From positions 1-44,484 of the forward strand of contig CAYXXZ010000013.1 of assembly GCA_964469165.1 (NCBI GenBank): 44,484 nt of DNA, in the 5' to 3' direction. The notes beneath the pieces were generated by a model, which was not told the origin of the DNA, ran no database searches, and saw only the letters and a list, made by a program, of their open reading frames with translations. This stretch comes from CAYXXZ01 sp964469165. Lineage in GTDB: Bacteria; Pseudomonadota; Gammaproteobacteria; Pseudomonadales; Porticoccaceae. This document shows, in pieces, positions 1-8,251 of this stretch. Numbering within the stretch: position 1 is the stretch's first letter; each line of letters begins with the position of its first letter. Position numbers and translations under genes: made by a program.

Positions 1-1013
1 GCGAACGCCATGCCAAGCGCGAACCGCGCGGCACCGTTCTCAGCTATGAAAATGCGGTTGCCGCAGGCTTCGATGGCGACTGGAAGAATTACCTGCCACC
101 GGTTCCGGCGCGCCTCGGCGTCACCGTGCTGGACGATTACCCACTCGAAGAGCTGCTCCCCACCATCGACTGGACACCGTTCTTCATCACCTGGAACCTC
201 GTCGGCAAATATCCCGCCATTTTCGACAATGAAACCGTGGGTGAAGCGGCGCGCAACCTTTTCGACGATGCCCAGACCATGCTCAACGACCTCATCGGGC
301 AAGGCAAGCTGCGCGGCCACGCAGTGTTCGGGCTGTGGCCCGCCAACCGCGTCGGCAGCGACGACATCGCCGTATACCGCGACGAGGAGCGCGACACGCC
401 GCAGGCGGTACTGCACCAACTGCGCCAACAAACCCAGAAACCGGGGGCCGGCGACGTCATGCACTCGCTCGCCGACTTCATTGCGCCCAGGGACAGCGGC
501 GTGGCCGATTACGTGGGCGCTTTCGCCGTCACCATCAGCGGCGCCGAAGAGCTTGCCAAGGAATATGCCGGCAACAACGACGACTACAGCGCCATCATGG
601 TCAAGGCACTCGCCGACCGCCTCGCCGAGTCGCTTGCCGAACGCCTCCACCAGCGCGTGCGCACCGAGTTCTGGGGCTATGCGCCGGATGAGACTCTGGA
701 CAACGACGCCCTGATCCGCGAGCGCTACCGCGGCATCCGGCCCGCGCCGGGCTACCCGGCGTGCCCCGACCACACGGAAAAAGCCACGCTGTTCGCCCTC
801 CTCGACGCCGAGGCCGCCATCGGCATTCAACTCACCGACAGCTTCGCCATGGCGCCGGCTGCGGCAGTGAGCGGTCTCTACTTTTCGCACCCCGGCGCGA
901 AGTATTTCAACGTGGGCAAGATTCAACGGGATCAAGTAGAATCACTCGCGGCCCGCAAGGGCATGGACACGTCCGAACTGGAAAGATGGCTGAGCCCGAC
1001 ACTGGGCTACTGA
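1..1013 (+). CDS. metH: Methionine synthase, cobalamin-dependent, C-terminal part
   Basis: The reading frame is open from base 3 and runs off the left edge, so only about the last 336 residues are present. It matches the AdoMet-binding reactivation domain of MetH, which remethylates oxidised cob(II)alamin with AdoMet during homocysteine-to-methionine conversion in the cytoplasm. Diagnostic is the AdoMet-binding motif RPAPGYPACPDHTEK, and the segment PTIDWTPFFITWNLVGKYP is typical of the start of this domain. The protein ends normally (LSPTLGY, TGA at 1011-1013). The catalytic homocysteine, folate and B12 domains lie outside the window. A DUF2970 gene follows after 15 bases on the same strand. 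Confidence 0.96.
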   Translation, partial: ERHAKREPRGTVLSYENAVAAGFDGDWKNYLPPVPARLGVTVLDDYPLEELLPTIDWTPFFITWNLVGKYPAIFDNETVGEAARNLFDDAQTMLNDLIGQGKLRGHAVFGLWPANRVGSDDIAVYRDEERDTPQAVLHQLRQQTQKPGAGDVMHSLADFIAPRDSGVADYVGAFAVTISGAEELAKEYAGNNDDYSAIMVKALADRLAESLAERLHQRVRTEFWGYAPDETLDNDALIRERYRGIRPAPGYPACPDHTEKATLFALLDAEAAIGIQLTDSFAMAPAAAVSGLYFSHPGAKYFNVGKIQRDQVESLAARKGMDTSELERWLSPTLGY

Positions 1014-1028
1014 GCGAGGTTTCATTCC

Positions 1029-1247
1029 ATGAATGATGAGAGGAAGTCAAAAAAGCCCGGTTTTTTCGATATCGTGAAGAGTACGCTGTGGGGCGCGCTT
1101 GGTGTGCAAAGCCACAAGAACCGGGAACGCGACTTCACACACGGCAACATCAAGACCTTTGCCGTGGCCGGTATTATTTTTACGGTGCTGTTTATCGGCA
1201 CTCTCATCACCATCATAAAGCTGGTGTTGAAAAGCTCCGGAATGTAA
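1029..1247 (+). CDS. DUF2970 family small membrane protein
   Basis: A 72-residue protein with a basic N-terminus (MNDERKSKKPGFFDIVKSTL), a GALGVQS motif and one C-terminal hydrophobic segment (about residues 45-67), ending in LKSSGM. The KPxFFxxVKSxLWGxLGVQ signature and the length fit the DUF2970 family of one-TM proteins of unknown function. A GAGGT ribosome-binding site lies about 9 bases before the ATG. It follows metH by 15 bases and is probably co-transcribed; a GC-rich hairpin follows its stop codon. The function is not known. Confidence 0.85.
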   Translation: MNDERKSKKPGFFDIVKSTLWGALGVQSHKNRERDFTHGNIKTFAVAGIIFTVLFIGTLITIIKLVLKSSGM

Positions 1248-1249
1248 AA

Positions 1250-1300
1250 CGCCTGCCCCCAGGGCAGGCGCCTCACGCGCAAGAGCCGCGAACGCGGCTC
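1250..1300 (+). terminator. Two tandem GC-rich hairpins after the metH-DUF2970 unit
   Basis: A perfect 9-bp stem (1250-1258 with 1262-1270, loop CCA) starts three bases after the DUF2970 stop. A second stem (1283-1290 with 1293-1300) follows. Neither has a clear T-tract, so intrinsic termination is only likely. The position between convergent genes fits a bidirectional 3'-end structure. Confidence 0.5.
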
Positions 1301-1308
1301 CGCATGGC

Positions 1309-1431
1309 TCAGCCGGGGTGGCTGCTGAGCCAGAAAACCATTGCGCCAATCACGATGGTGATCATCACCAGCGCGGCAATCGCGTCCGCCATGCCGTCAG
1401 ACGAAGGCTTTTTTTCTGTTGTTTCGCTCAT
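1309..1431 (-). CDS. 40-residue single-TM membrane peptide
   Basis: ATG at 1431 is preceded by AGGAG (about 8 bases upstream) and opens a 40-codon frame ending with TGA at 1309. The peptide begins MSETTEKKPSSDGMADAIAA, has one hydrophobic helix (about residues 15-35, rich in I, V, M, A) and ends WLSSHPG. The ribosome-binding site, the amphipathic N-terminus and the clean TM segment support a real small gene. It converges with the metH-DUF2970 unit. No family was recognised. Confidence 0.6.
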   Translation of the reverse strand: MSETTEKKPSSDGMADAIAALVMITIVIGAMVFWLSSHPG

Positions 1432-1525
1432 TTGCGTCTCCTAGGGGTTCCAACCAACTTCAGGCATTCTAGCAGCTGCAATCCATAGTGTCCTGTCTCG
1501 TTACAGCAGTGAAAGATAGTACTTC

Positions 1526-1541
1526 GGCAGGCGTCCTGACT
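1526..1541 (-). promoter_or_regulatory. B12-box-like motif
   Basis: On the minus strand the bases read AGTCAGGACGCCTGCC, close to the B12-box consensus (AGYCMGGAgaCCKGCC) that forms the 3' part of cobalamin riboswitches. A hairpin-forming GC-rich stretch lies just upstream (about 1550-1590). I could not fit the rest of the riboswitch core with confidence, and the only gene downstream on this strand is the 40-residue membrane peptide. It may be a decayed riboswitch or a chance match. The rest of 1432-1590 shows no gene I can support. Confidence 0.22.
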
Positions 1542-1590
1542 TTTTCCATCAGCCAGGCACGGACAGGCGGCCAGCAGAAGCGCGGTAACT

Positions 1591-2082
1591 TCATCGCGAT
1601 TGCGGTAGAGAGGTCGATGATGAACACTGCTCACATCGTATACACCGACCCAGAATTGTCATTGGCTGCGCGGCCAGCTCCAGCCCGCCATCACGCACCA
1701 GGCTCCGCAGTTGCTCGTGCAACGAAATGTCGTTGATGTTCACTGCATGTCCGCACTCCTTACACCTGATCTCCACGCCGCAAGATCCGGCATCGGGCGT
1801 CATGAGTCCATATAGCGCTTTAGCCCCACTTATGCCGTTACGCCACTCACGCGACAGCAAGCCGTGATCGACGAGCATCCTCAGTGCTCGATAGACAGTC
1901 GCATGCTTCAAGCCAAGGCCCTGATCGAGCAAGTGATGAAATACCGTATCCATGGTGAGACGTCTCGGCGCCTCTGTCTCCAGGATTTGCAAGACACCGA
2001 TGCGAGCAACGGTGGGGCGCACACCCGCTGCCAGCAGGCGCTGTTGTGGCTCGGTTCCGGGACCGGCCATGATCTCGCTCAT
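1591..2082 (-). CDS. Divergent Fur-family regulator (paralogue A)
   Basis: A 163-residue protein from ATG at 2082 (GGAG eight bases upstream; a TTG six codons earlier is less likely). The N-terminal winged helix is Fur-like: AAGVRPTVARIGVLQIL, then TMDTVFHHLL and the recognition-helix segment LKHATVYRALRMLVDHGLL. In the C-terminal dimerisation half two Cys pairs remain (CKECG and CIRCEQC), as in the structural zinc site. The usual HHHHDH sensor motif before the first Cys pair is replaced by SCGVEIR. It is the last gene of a leftward operon (receptor, piuC, this gene; gap 26 bases). A close paralogue sits at 7754-8218. Either an unusual metal sensor or a non-metal Fur relative. Confidence 0.85.
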   Translation of the reverse strand: MSEIMAGPGTEPQQRLLAAGVRPTVARIGVLQILETEAPRRLTMDTVFHHLLDQGLGLKHATVYRALRMLVDHGLLSREWRNGISGAKALYGLMTPDAGSCGVEIRCKECGHAVNINDISLHEQLRSLVRDGGLELAAQPMTILGRCIRCEQCSSSTSLPQSR

Positions 2083-2108
2083 GAGTAAATCTCCAATCAA
2101 TCAATTCC

Positions 2109-2789
2109 TCAGGCTTGTGCCCATTGACGAACCAAGTTGTGGTAGGTACCCGTCAGCCGAGTCACCTCATCTACATTTTCCTGCCTCGTAGCCAGACGCT
2201 GAATGCTGTTATCGAGATCGAACAATATGGCGCGTCGCGCATCGTCCGGAACCATGCTTTGAGCCCAAAAAAAAGAGGCAGTACGCTGCCCCTGGGTAAC
2301 CGGATTGACGCGGTGGAGACTGGTGGATGGATAGGCCACGGCATGCCCGGCGGGCAGCTTCAAGCTCTCCACACCGTAGGTATCATTGATAACCAACTCG
2401 CCTCCCACGTAATCCTCCGGATTACTCAGGAATACCGTAGTAGAAACATCCGTGCGAATTCTCTGTCCAGATAGCGGATCGACACGGATAGCATTGTCAA
2501 TGTGAAAGCCGTACTCTCCGCCGCCTCGATAGCGATTGAACATGGGCGAAAAAATTTTCAGTGGCAATACGAAGGAGATGAACAACTGATTGCTCGACAA
2601 CGCGCGAAGAATCAGCTGCCCCAATTTGACGGCAACCTCATCATGGACATGGAGCTGCTCGTTGCTTTTCTGTGTCACTGCTATATAACCGGCCGTCTCG
2701 CGGCCACTGTGCCAGTTCGCTTGTTCAAGCAGCTCGCGAGCCTCCGCCACTTCGGCCTGCGTCAACACATCAGGAATGACAAGCATCAT
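2109..2789 (-). CDS. piuC: PKHD-type Fe(II)/2-oxoglutarate-dependent hydroxylase
   Basis: Matches the YbiX/PiuC family, non-haem iron oxygenases found beside catecholate siderophore receptors. From the ATG at 2789 the protein has 226 residues, the family length, with the iron ligands H96 and D98 (FHIDNAI) and H159 (SLHRVNPV) and the 2-oxoglutarate-binding R169 (QRTASFFWAQ). A purine-rich GGGAAGAAGAGA precedes a double ATG, so 2786 is an equal alternative start. It lies 80 bases downstream of the receptor gene and 26 bases before the Fur-like gene. In Pseudomonas the piuA-piuC pair takes part in iron-siderophore uptake; the substrate of the enzyme is not settled. Confidence 0.93.
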   Translation of the reverse strand: MMLVIPDVLTQAEVAEARELLEQANWHSGRETAGYIAVTQKSNEQLHVHDEVAVKLGQLILRALSSNQLFISFVLPLKIFSPMFNRYRGGGEYGFHIDNAIRVDPLSGQRIRTDVSTTVFLSNPEDYVGGELVINDTYGVESLKLPAGHAVAYPSTSLHRVNPVTQGQRTASFFWAQSMVPDDARRAILFDLDNSIQRLATRQENVDEVTRLTGTYHNLVRQWAQA

Positions 2790-2869
2790 GATCTCTTCTT
2801 CCCTTTGGAAAGCGCCGAGAAACAGGCCATGCTCCCGGGGAGCATGGCCAAATTCCCGCACCAACTTAC

Positions 2870-5113
2870 TCAATCGAAGCGGTAAGTGGCGCTGAACATA
2901 TAGGAACGGCCTGGCGCAACATTGGCAAAGATGCCGACGTGCGATGCGTCGTACAGTTCATCGTCGGAAATATTGTTGACATTGAACTGCAGCGATATCT
3001 GCTGGTTCACGTCATACCTGGCCATTGCGTCATAACGCACATGGCTCGGCAGCTCCAGCGTATTCGCGTCGTTGGCGTAACGCATGCCCGTATACGTCGC
3101 GCCACCGCCGACGGACAGGCTCGGCAGTACTTCATAAGTCGTCCACAGGCTGGCGCTCTGCTCGGCAATGAACTTGATCTGGTTGCCATCGAAGACGCTG
3201 TTACCGCTGCGATAGGTAATGATTTCCGGATCGAGGTAGCTATATCCGGCCCAGACATTCCACCTGGATGTGATGGCGCCAGAAGCACCCAGCTCCACGC
3301 CGCGCACACGGTTGTTGCCGCTGAGTGTCACATCGCCGGTCAGCGGGTCCGTCGAGCGGGCGTCCGTCTTCTCCGTCTCGAAGATGGCGGCCGTGAGAGA
3401 GAGCGCGTGATTCAGCACATCCCACTTGGTGCCCAGTTCCCAGCTGCGGCTTTTCTCCGGCTTCACGTCGCGAATCTGCGCGGCGCCTCCAACACCATCG
3501 GCACCACCGCCCTGCCCCAGGTTTTCACCGGCGGGGTTGGATGACGTGCCATACGACAGATAGATGCTTCCGTTCTCGGCGGGTTTGTATACCAGGCCGA
3601 GCTGGTAGTTCCAGAAATTGTCGGAACGGCTGCTCGTGTAGTCATCGACCTCGAAATTGTCGTGGCGCACACCTGCGTTGACCAACAGTTTTTCGGTGAC
3701 TTCCATCGTGTCAAAGAAATACAGAGAGCGTGTTTCTATCTCGCCGGCGCCGGTGCGCGGACCGTAGATGATGTCAAAATCATAGTGCTGGTTGGGATTC
3801 GGATTCCATAGGAAATCATGCTCTCTGCCAGGCCCGCCGGTCATGCTCTTGTTGTAGATGCGCTCGCGGCCGATCTCGGCTCCCAGGCTGAACGTATGCT
3901 TGAAACTTCCGGTGTGGAAGCTGCCATACAGATCGGTCTGGTTGACCAGACTTTCACTGCTGCGCCAGCGCATCCGGTCATCGCGCCGAAACTGGACGTC
4001 CGCGCCTTCCGTGGAGCAAGGCGGGCCAGAGGTTGCCGTACAGTTATCGAACGTCGGCCTGGTCATCAGATAATGGTTCAGGGTTTCGACATAGCGAGTG
4101 ACGTTGCGTACCGCCAGCCCTTCTGAAAAATCATGCTCGATGATGACGGAGCCGGTCTTGAATTCATTTTCCCGGAAATCCGCGTTGAGCCGTCCGTAAA
4201 AATTGTCTCGATCGACGTTTGGAGGCTCTACCCGCCCAGGGCGGGCGGCATTGCTGAACGGCACGCCAAGGTCCGGCATGTCGTCGTTGTGTATCTGGGA
4301 ATATGAAAGCGTGAGCCGTGTCGGTGTGCCCAAGCCAAAGGTAATGGAAGGGGCCACTCCCCAGCGGTCGATGGCAAGGCCGCCACGACCAGGAACGTCG
4401 CCGCCCATCTTCATCAGGTTCAGACGCGCCGCAATCGTTTCCGAGAACGCGTAATTACCATCGAACGTGGTGCGCCACTGGCTGTCGTTGCCAAAGCCCG
4501 CACCGATTTCGGCAAAGCTTTGCTGCTGCGGCTTTTTGGTTTGCAGGTTGATGCTGCCACCGGTGCCGCCCCGTCCCGTATAGGCGGAACTCGGGCCTTT
4601 GATGACTTCCACGGACTCCAGATTGAATATCTCGTGAGAACCCCGTGCATAATCGCGCACCCCGTCGATGAAAATGTCGGTGCTGGCCTCGTAGCCCCGC
4701 ACGAAAGGACGGTCTCCCGTCGGCGTACCGCCTTCGCCGGAGCCGAGGGTGATGCCCGGTGTGGTACGCAAGACATCTTGCAGGGATGTCGCGCCGCGAT
4801 CTCTCATCAGCTCTTCAGTGATGACGGTGACCGACTTGGGAGTATCCAGCAGCGGAGCGGTGAATTTCGGGCTGCTCGCAGCTGCCGGCGCCTGGTAGTC
4901 GCTCAGCGCCTCGCCGCTGACGATGACCGGATCCAGCCTGGTTGGCTGCTCGCCATCGGCATTCTGCGCATGGGTCAGCGGCGCAATGCCCATCGCACCG
5001 CCGATGACGGCACCCATCAGGGCCGAGCGGCAGAACGCGGGCTGAAAAGTTTCCAGGGACAACAACGTGACGGTCGGAGCCATCGTCCGCTCTTTGTCTT
5101 TTTCATGACGCAT
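2870..5113 (-). CDS. TonB-dependent catecholate siderophore receptor (Fiu/PiuA type)
   Basis: An outer-membrane gated beta-barrel receptor of 747 residues from ATG at 5113 (AGAGGA nine bases upstream). An N-terminal signal segment ends near THAQNADGEQ. It is followed by a TonB-box-like DPVIVSG, the plug domain (TPKSVTVITEELMRDRG, LRTTPGITLGSGEGG, then FVRGYEASTDIFIDGVRD, FNLESVEVIKGPSS) and a long barrel ending ATYRFD. The plug motifs RGYEASTDIFIDGVRD and GTGGSINL are characteristic of Fiu/PiuA-type receptors. Neighbouring piuC supports this. A Fur-box-like palindrome lies 200 bases upstream and a divergent response regulator/kinase pair follows, as in PirA-PirRS loci. Substrate: probably ferric catecholates (inference). 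Confidence 0.93.
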   Translation of the reverse strand: MRHEKDKERTMAPTVTLLSLETFQPAFCRSALMGAVIGGAMGIAPLTHAQNADGEQPTRLDPVIVSGEALSDYQAPAAASSPKFTAPLLDTPKSVTVITEELMRDRGATSLQDVLRTTPGITLGSGEGGTPTGDRPFVRGYEASTDIFIDGVRDYARGSHEIFNLESVEVIKGPSSAYTGRGGTGGSINLQTKKPQQQSFAEIGAGFGNDSQWRTTFDGNYAFSETIAARLNLMKMGGDVPGRGGLAIDRWGVAPSITFGLGTPTRLTLSYSQIHNDDMPDLGVPFSNAARPGRVEPPNVDRDNFYGRLNADFRENEFKTGSVIIEHDFSEGLAVRNVTRYVETLNHYLMTRPTFDNCTATSGPPCSTEGADVQFRRDDRMRWRSSESLVNQTDLYGSFHTGSFKHTFSLGAEIGRERIYNKSMTGGPGREHDFLWNPNPNQHYDFDIIYGPRTGAGEIETRSLYFFDTMEVTEKLLVNAGVRHDNFEVDDYTSSRSDNFWNYQLGLVYKPAENGSIYLSYGTSSNPAGENLGQGGGADGVGGAAQIRDVKPEKSRSWELGTKWDVLNHALSLTAAIFETEKTDARSTDPLTGDVTLSGNNRVRGVELGASGAITSRWNVWAGYSYLDPEIITYRSGNSVFDGNQIKFIAEQSASLWTTYEVLPSLSVGGGATYTGMRYANDANTLELPSHVRYDAMARYDVNQQISLQFNVNNISDDELYDASHVGIFANVAPGRSYMFSATYRFD

Positions 5114-5312
5114 TGTGAAATTTCCTCTGCTGGAATCGAAAAACGTGAGACACAAGCCCGCACGCATGTGCAAGCCATCGAAAACCGCGACTGCAGGCAA
5201 CCTGAGCCAGAACGCGGCCAGTCTGGTGTGAAAAGACATGGATTCGGCAAGGATAGAGGGAGGTGCGTCAAATTTTCATTGAATAGAGCCAGAGGAAGAG
5301 AAAATAATACAA

Positions 5313-5332
5313 ACAATAACCATTCTTATTGT
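5313..5332. promoter_or_regulatory. Fur-box-like palindrome in the receptor/regulator intergenic region
   Basis: A perfect 7-bp inverted repeat, ACAATAA (5313-5319) and TTATTGT (5326-5332), with a 6-base centre, inside an AT-rich stretch (about 5297-5350). The size, base content and place between the iron receptor (start 5113) and the response regulator (start 5604) fit a Fur operator. It could serve either direction. The match to the 19-bp consensus is only partial. Confidence 0.5.
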
Positions 5333-5461
5333 ATTTACTTGAATTTACTTATGCACAACGTTTTTTTCACACACAGACTGGTAGCATGTTCGGGCATGCG
5401 TCTTTATTCATAATTCGGAAATTTGGGCTGCGTGCTCATGGAACCAAGGGGCAATTCATGA

Positions 5462-5511
5462 AATCAGCTTGGGCTGATTCGTGTAAACCGCTTTATCGGT
5501 TCACGCAATCC
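5462..5511. other. Tandem small hairpins upstream of the response regulator
   Basis: A perfect 7-bp stem AATCAGC/GCTGATT with loop TTGG (5462-5479) is followed by an imperfect stem GTGTAAACCG/CGGTTCAC. They lie about 100-140 bases before the regulator start and could be leader structures or operator sites. The rest of 5333-5603 shows no gene. Confidence 0.3.
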
Positions 5512-5603
5512 CCCTACGGTATGCGGCAGGAACCACCGGGTGGCGCTGCAGCCTAAATTCCCAACTTCTGTGCAACGTGAAAAGCTCGACCCTTGAGATC
5601 CCG

Positions 5604-6320
5604 ATGTCAAACAGCCAGCAGCAGATTCCCTATACCGTTCTGATCGTCGAGGATGAATTGTCCATTGCCGAGAACCTGCTGCTCGCCCTGGAAAGCGAAG
5701 GCTTCATAGCCGACATAACGCGGGATGCGAAATCCGCCCTGGAGAAACTGGCGCACGAATCCCCCGATCTGGTTCTTCTGGATATAGGCCTGCCAGGCAT
5801 GGATGGTTACCACCTGCTCAGGCAAATGCGGGAGGATATGCAGCTTGCAACACCCGTGTTGATACTGACGGCCCGTGCGGCGCTGGAAGACAAATCGCAG
5901 GGCTTTTCCGGTGGCGCCGATGATTATCTCACCAAACCTTTTGCTCTGGAGGAAGTATTGATGCGCGCCAAGGCGTTGATACGCCGCTCCAGGCAACTGT
6001 CCGATACCGCTTTCGTCCTCAGCCATGGGCCCTTGCGCTACGTGGTTGCGGATCAGCTTGTCACCGTTGACGGCAGAGAGGTCAAACTGGCGCGGAAAAG
6101 TCTCATGGTTCTGGAATTGCTCATGCGGTACGGGGGACGGGTGGTTCCGCGGCAACGCTTCGAAGACTATCTCTGGCAAGGCGAGCCGCCCTCGGCGGAG
6201 GCCCTGCGCAGCCAGCTCCACCTGTTGCGCAAAGCCCTGAACAGCCTGGGCTACGACGGGATCGAGACCGTGCACAACATCGGCTGGCGCCTGACCGATT
6301 CACCAGCGAACGAAACATGA
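5604..6320 (+). CDS. OmpR/PirR-type response regulator (module 1)
   Basis: A 238-residue DNA-binding response regulator. The receiver domain (residues about 10-125) has the acidic pocket VEDE, phospho-acceptor D60 in DLVLLDIGLPGMDGY and the switch lysine in LTKPFALEE. The C-terminal winged helix (about 140-235) has the OmpR pattern (VTVDGREVKLARKSLMVLEL, then HNIGWRL). ATG 5604 is preceded by GAG only; a GTG at 5577 is an alternative. The kinase gene overlaps its stop by 4 bases (ATGA). Divergent from the catecholate receptor operon, it is the likely activator of that operon, as PirR and PfeR are in Pseudomonas (inference). Confidence 0.93.
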   Translation: MSNSQQQIPYTVLIVEDELSIAENLLLALESEGFIADITRDAKSALEKLAHESPDLVLLDIGLPGMDGYHLLRQMREDMQLATPVLILTARAALEDKSQGFSGGADDYLTKPFALEEVLMRAKALIRRSRQLSDTAFVLSHGPLRYVVADQLVTVDGREVKLARKSLMVLELLMRYGGRVVPRQRFEDYLWQGEPPSAEALRSQLHLLRKALNSLGYDGIETVHNIGWRLTDSPANET

Positions 6321-7630
6321 AAAAGTCCATCGCCCGGCGCACCACCTTCGTACTGACATGCCTGGTCAGCCTGGCGGTCTGCCTGTCGGCAATGCTGGCC
6401 TATTTTTCCTATGTCTACATACAAGACAAGATGATCGACAACCTGATTCAGACCGAATCCAGGCGTCTGGTCACCCGCGTATCCCGGTTTGGCGACGAGT
6501 GGACTACCGCTTTCGAGCGCGACATGGCCCCCTCCATGTATGCCTGGGGAGAGTCGCCGAAGAACCCGTCCGACAGCTTGCCCGCCGAGTTACGCGGCTT
6601 GCCCGCGGGCCTGCACAGCATCGACAAAGGTGACAGAACCTGGCACGTTGCCATTGAAAATGCCATGGACGGACGGCTTTATGTGCTCTACGACTCCATC
6701 GTGATAGAGGGCCAGTTACATGAATTTGCCTGGACCCTGGTGGGCATCGTCATTATCTGCTCCCTGCTGGCGCTGATCATCAGCAACTCCGTCGCACAGT
6801 GGCTGATCAACCCCCTGAATGTTCTCACCGAGCGCCTGACGAGGTGGGTGCCAAGCGCATCTCCGGGTGCGACCGTTCACAGAAACGAAGCCGACCGCCT
6901 GATGGAGGTGTTCAACCGTGTGCAAGACCAGGTCGATGCGTCCATCGCGGACCAGCGGGAATTCTCCGCGAACCTGCATCATGAAATCCGCACGCCACTA
7001 ACAGTCATTCGCAGTGATGCGGAACTGATGCTGAATGGCAGCATTAAAGATTCGTCCGGCATTCACTCCCGGCTCAAGCGCATCGTCAAATCCGTTCATG
7101 AAATAAATCAATCGCTGGAAAGCACATACAGTTTGACACACGCGCGCTCCGAGGATCGGACACGCGTCGCTATCCGCACCAGCGTCGAGGACATTTTCGA
7201 AAGCCTGCGCCTGGAGGCAGGCAAAGCCGGTCTGACTTTCGTGAATCTGGTCGAGCCCAGCCATGAAGAGACATTGAGCTGCCACGCCCTCATGACGGTC
7301 ATGCGCAACATCATACGCAATGCGGTGCTACACGCCGCGCCGGGAACACTCGTGGTTGAATCCATTTCAGGCGGCCTTCAGTTCACCGACTCGGGACCGG
7401 GGATAGAACCCGCGGAACTTGCCAGCGTGTTCGACCGCTACTTCAGCAACCGCCGCGCCGATCAACGGCAGAATGCACACGGAGCATCCACTTCGCCTTC
7501 GAACATCAATCAGACGGGGCTGGGGTTGGCCATCGCAAAGCGCGTCTGCACCATGCAATCCTGGAGCCTGGACGTGACGTCTCCGGTAAGCGCGGGCAGC
7601 GGTACCCGCTTCACCCTGGTCTTCAACTGA
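6317..7630 (+). CDS. Sensor histidine kinase (module 1, PirS-like)
   Basis: A 437-residue inner-membrane kinase. TM1 is about residues 10-34, a periplasmic region of about 100 residues follows, TM2 is about 139-159, then a linker, the H-box (FSANLHHEIRTPLTV, phospho-acceptor H222) and an ATPase domain with the N-box NIIRNAVLHA and G-boxes DSGPGIEPAEL and GLGLAIAKRV. An insertion rich in N, Q and S lies between the G1 and G2 boxes. The periplasmic part shares a short pattern (LRGLPAGLHS) with the kinase of module 2 (LRLAPGVHDE), so the two pairs look paralogous. Start codon overlaps the regulator stop (ATGA). The signal is not known. Confidence 0.93.
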   Translation: MKKSIARRTTFVLTCLVSLAVCLSAMLAYFSYVYIQDKMIDNLIQTESRRLVTRVSRFGDEWTTAFERDMAPSMYAWGESPKNPSDSLPAELRGLPAGLHSIDKGDRTWHVAIENAMDGRLYVLYDSIVIEGQLHEFAWTLVGIVIICSLLALIISNSVAQWLINPLNVLTERLTRWVPSASPGATVHRNEADRLMEVFNRVQDQVDASIADQREFSANLHHEIRTPLTVIRSDAELMLNGSIKDSSGIHSRLKRIVKSVHEINQSLESTYSLTHARSEDRTRVAIRTSVEDIFESLRLEAGKAGLTFVNLVEPSHEETLSCHALMTVMRNIIRNAVLHAAPGTLVVESISGGLQFTDSGPGIEPAELASVFDRYFSNRRADQRQNAHGASTSPSNINQTGLGLAIAKRVCTMQSWSLDVTSPVSAGSGTRFTLVFN

Positions 7631-7690
7631 GATGTGACTGTCTGTCCGGCCTGGGAACAAGAACAATCCCCGGCGCCAGAAACAGCCGCC

Positions 7691-7714
7691 TTGACCTTGA
7701 ATCTGACCCCCTTT
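7691..7714. repeat. Solitary REP-like end (minus strand AAAGGGGGTCAGATTCAAGG)
   Basis: A short motif on the minus strand, in the style of the R1 and R2 ends found at 22-27 kb: a run of A, then GGGG, then a pyrimidine-purine word. Such ends occur beside REP-associated tyrosine transposases (general knowledge). It lies between the kinase and Fur-like paralogue B, in an otherwise empty 123-base gap. Confidence 0.35.
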
Positions 7715-7753
7715 CTTTAGAGATCGTTAGCGCTCAGAAGCCGCGTCTCCCGG

Positions 7754-8218
7754 TTAGCTGTACTTCGCACATTGCGTACACATGGCCAGAATGGTCATTG
7801 GTTGCGCGGCCAGGTCAAGCCCGCGATCAAGCGCCAGGCACCGCAATTGCTCGTGCAATGAGACATTACCAATATCCGCCGCGCATCCGCATTTCTTGCA
7901 CGTTATTTCCACATCGCAAAGCCGTGCGTCGGGTGTCATAAGTCCATAGACCGCTTTCGCCCCGCTTATGCCGCTGCGCCATTCACGCAGCAACAAACCG
8001 TGAGCGACGAGACTTCCCAGGGCACGGTATACCGTCCCGCGGGTGAGATGTATCCCCCGCTCAAGCAGGCCTTGAAATACAGCATCCATATCGAGCCGCT
8101 TGGGCGCCTCCTCCTCCAATACCTGCAATACACCACCGCGTGCGACGGTCGGGCGAACGCCCGCCACACACAGGCGCTGAAGCCGCTCGGCTTCGGCATT
8201 TGTCACGACCTCACTCAT
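7754..8218 (-). CDS. Divergent Fur-family regulator (paralogue B)
   Basis: A 154-residue paralogue of the protein at 1591-2082. Shared segments are AGVRPTVAR, VLQVLEEEAPKRLDMDAVF, GTVYRALGSLVAHGLLLREW, SGISGAKAVYGLMTPDA, VSLHEQLRCLA and LAAQPMTILAMC. ATG 8218 has GGAGG seven bases upstream. Two Cys pairs (CKKCG and CTQC) are kept, but the HHHHDH metal-sensing motif of Fur is absent (RLCDVEITC instead). It is the third gene of a leftward operon (receptor, COG4280-type membrane protein, this gene; 33-base gap). It probably feeds back on its own operon (inference). Confidence 0.87.
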   Translation of the reverse strand: MSEVVTNAEAERLQRLCVAGVRPTVARGGVLQVLEEEAPKRLDMDAVFQGLLERGIHLTRGTVYRALGSLVAHGLLLREWRSGISGAKAVYGLMTPDARLCDVEITCKKCGCAADIGNVSLHEQLRCLALDRGLDLAAQPMTILAMCTQCAKYS

Positions 8219-8251
8219 ACATAAACCTCCACCATCGACTGGAACTTATGG

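Noticed and set aside
1428..1634. Minus-strand open frame between the Fur-like gene and the small membrane peptide
   Set aside because: It has no ribosome-binding site, overlaps both the Fur-like gene end and the small peptide start, and its composition is not protein-like.
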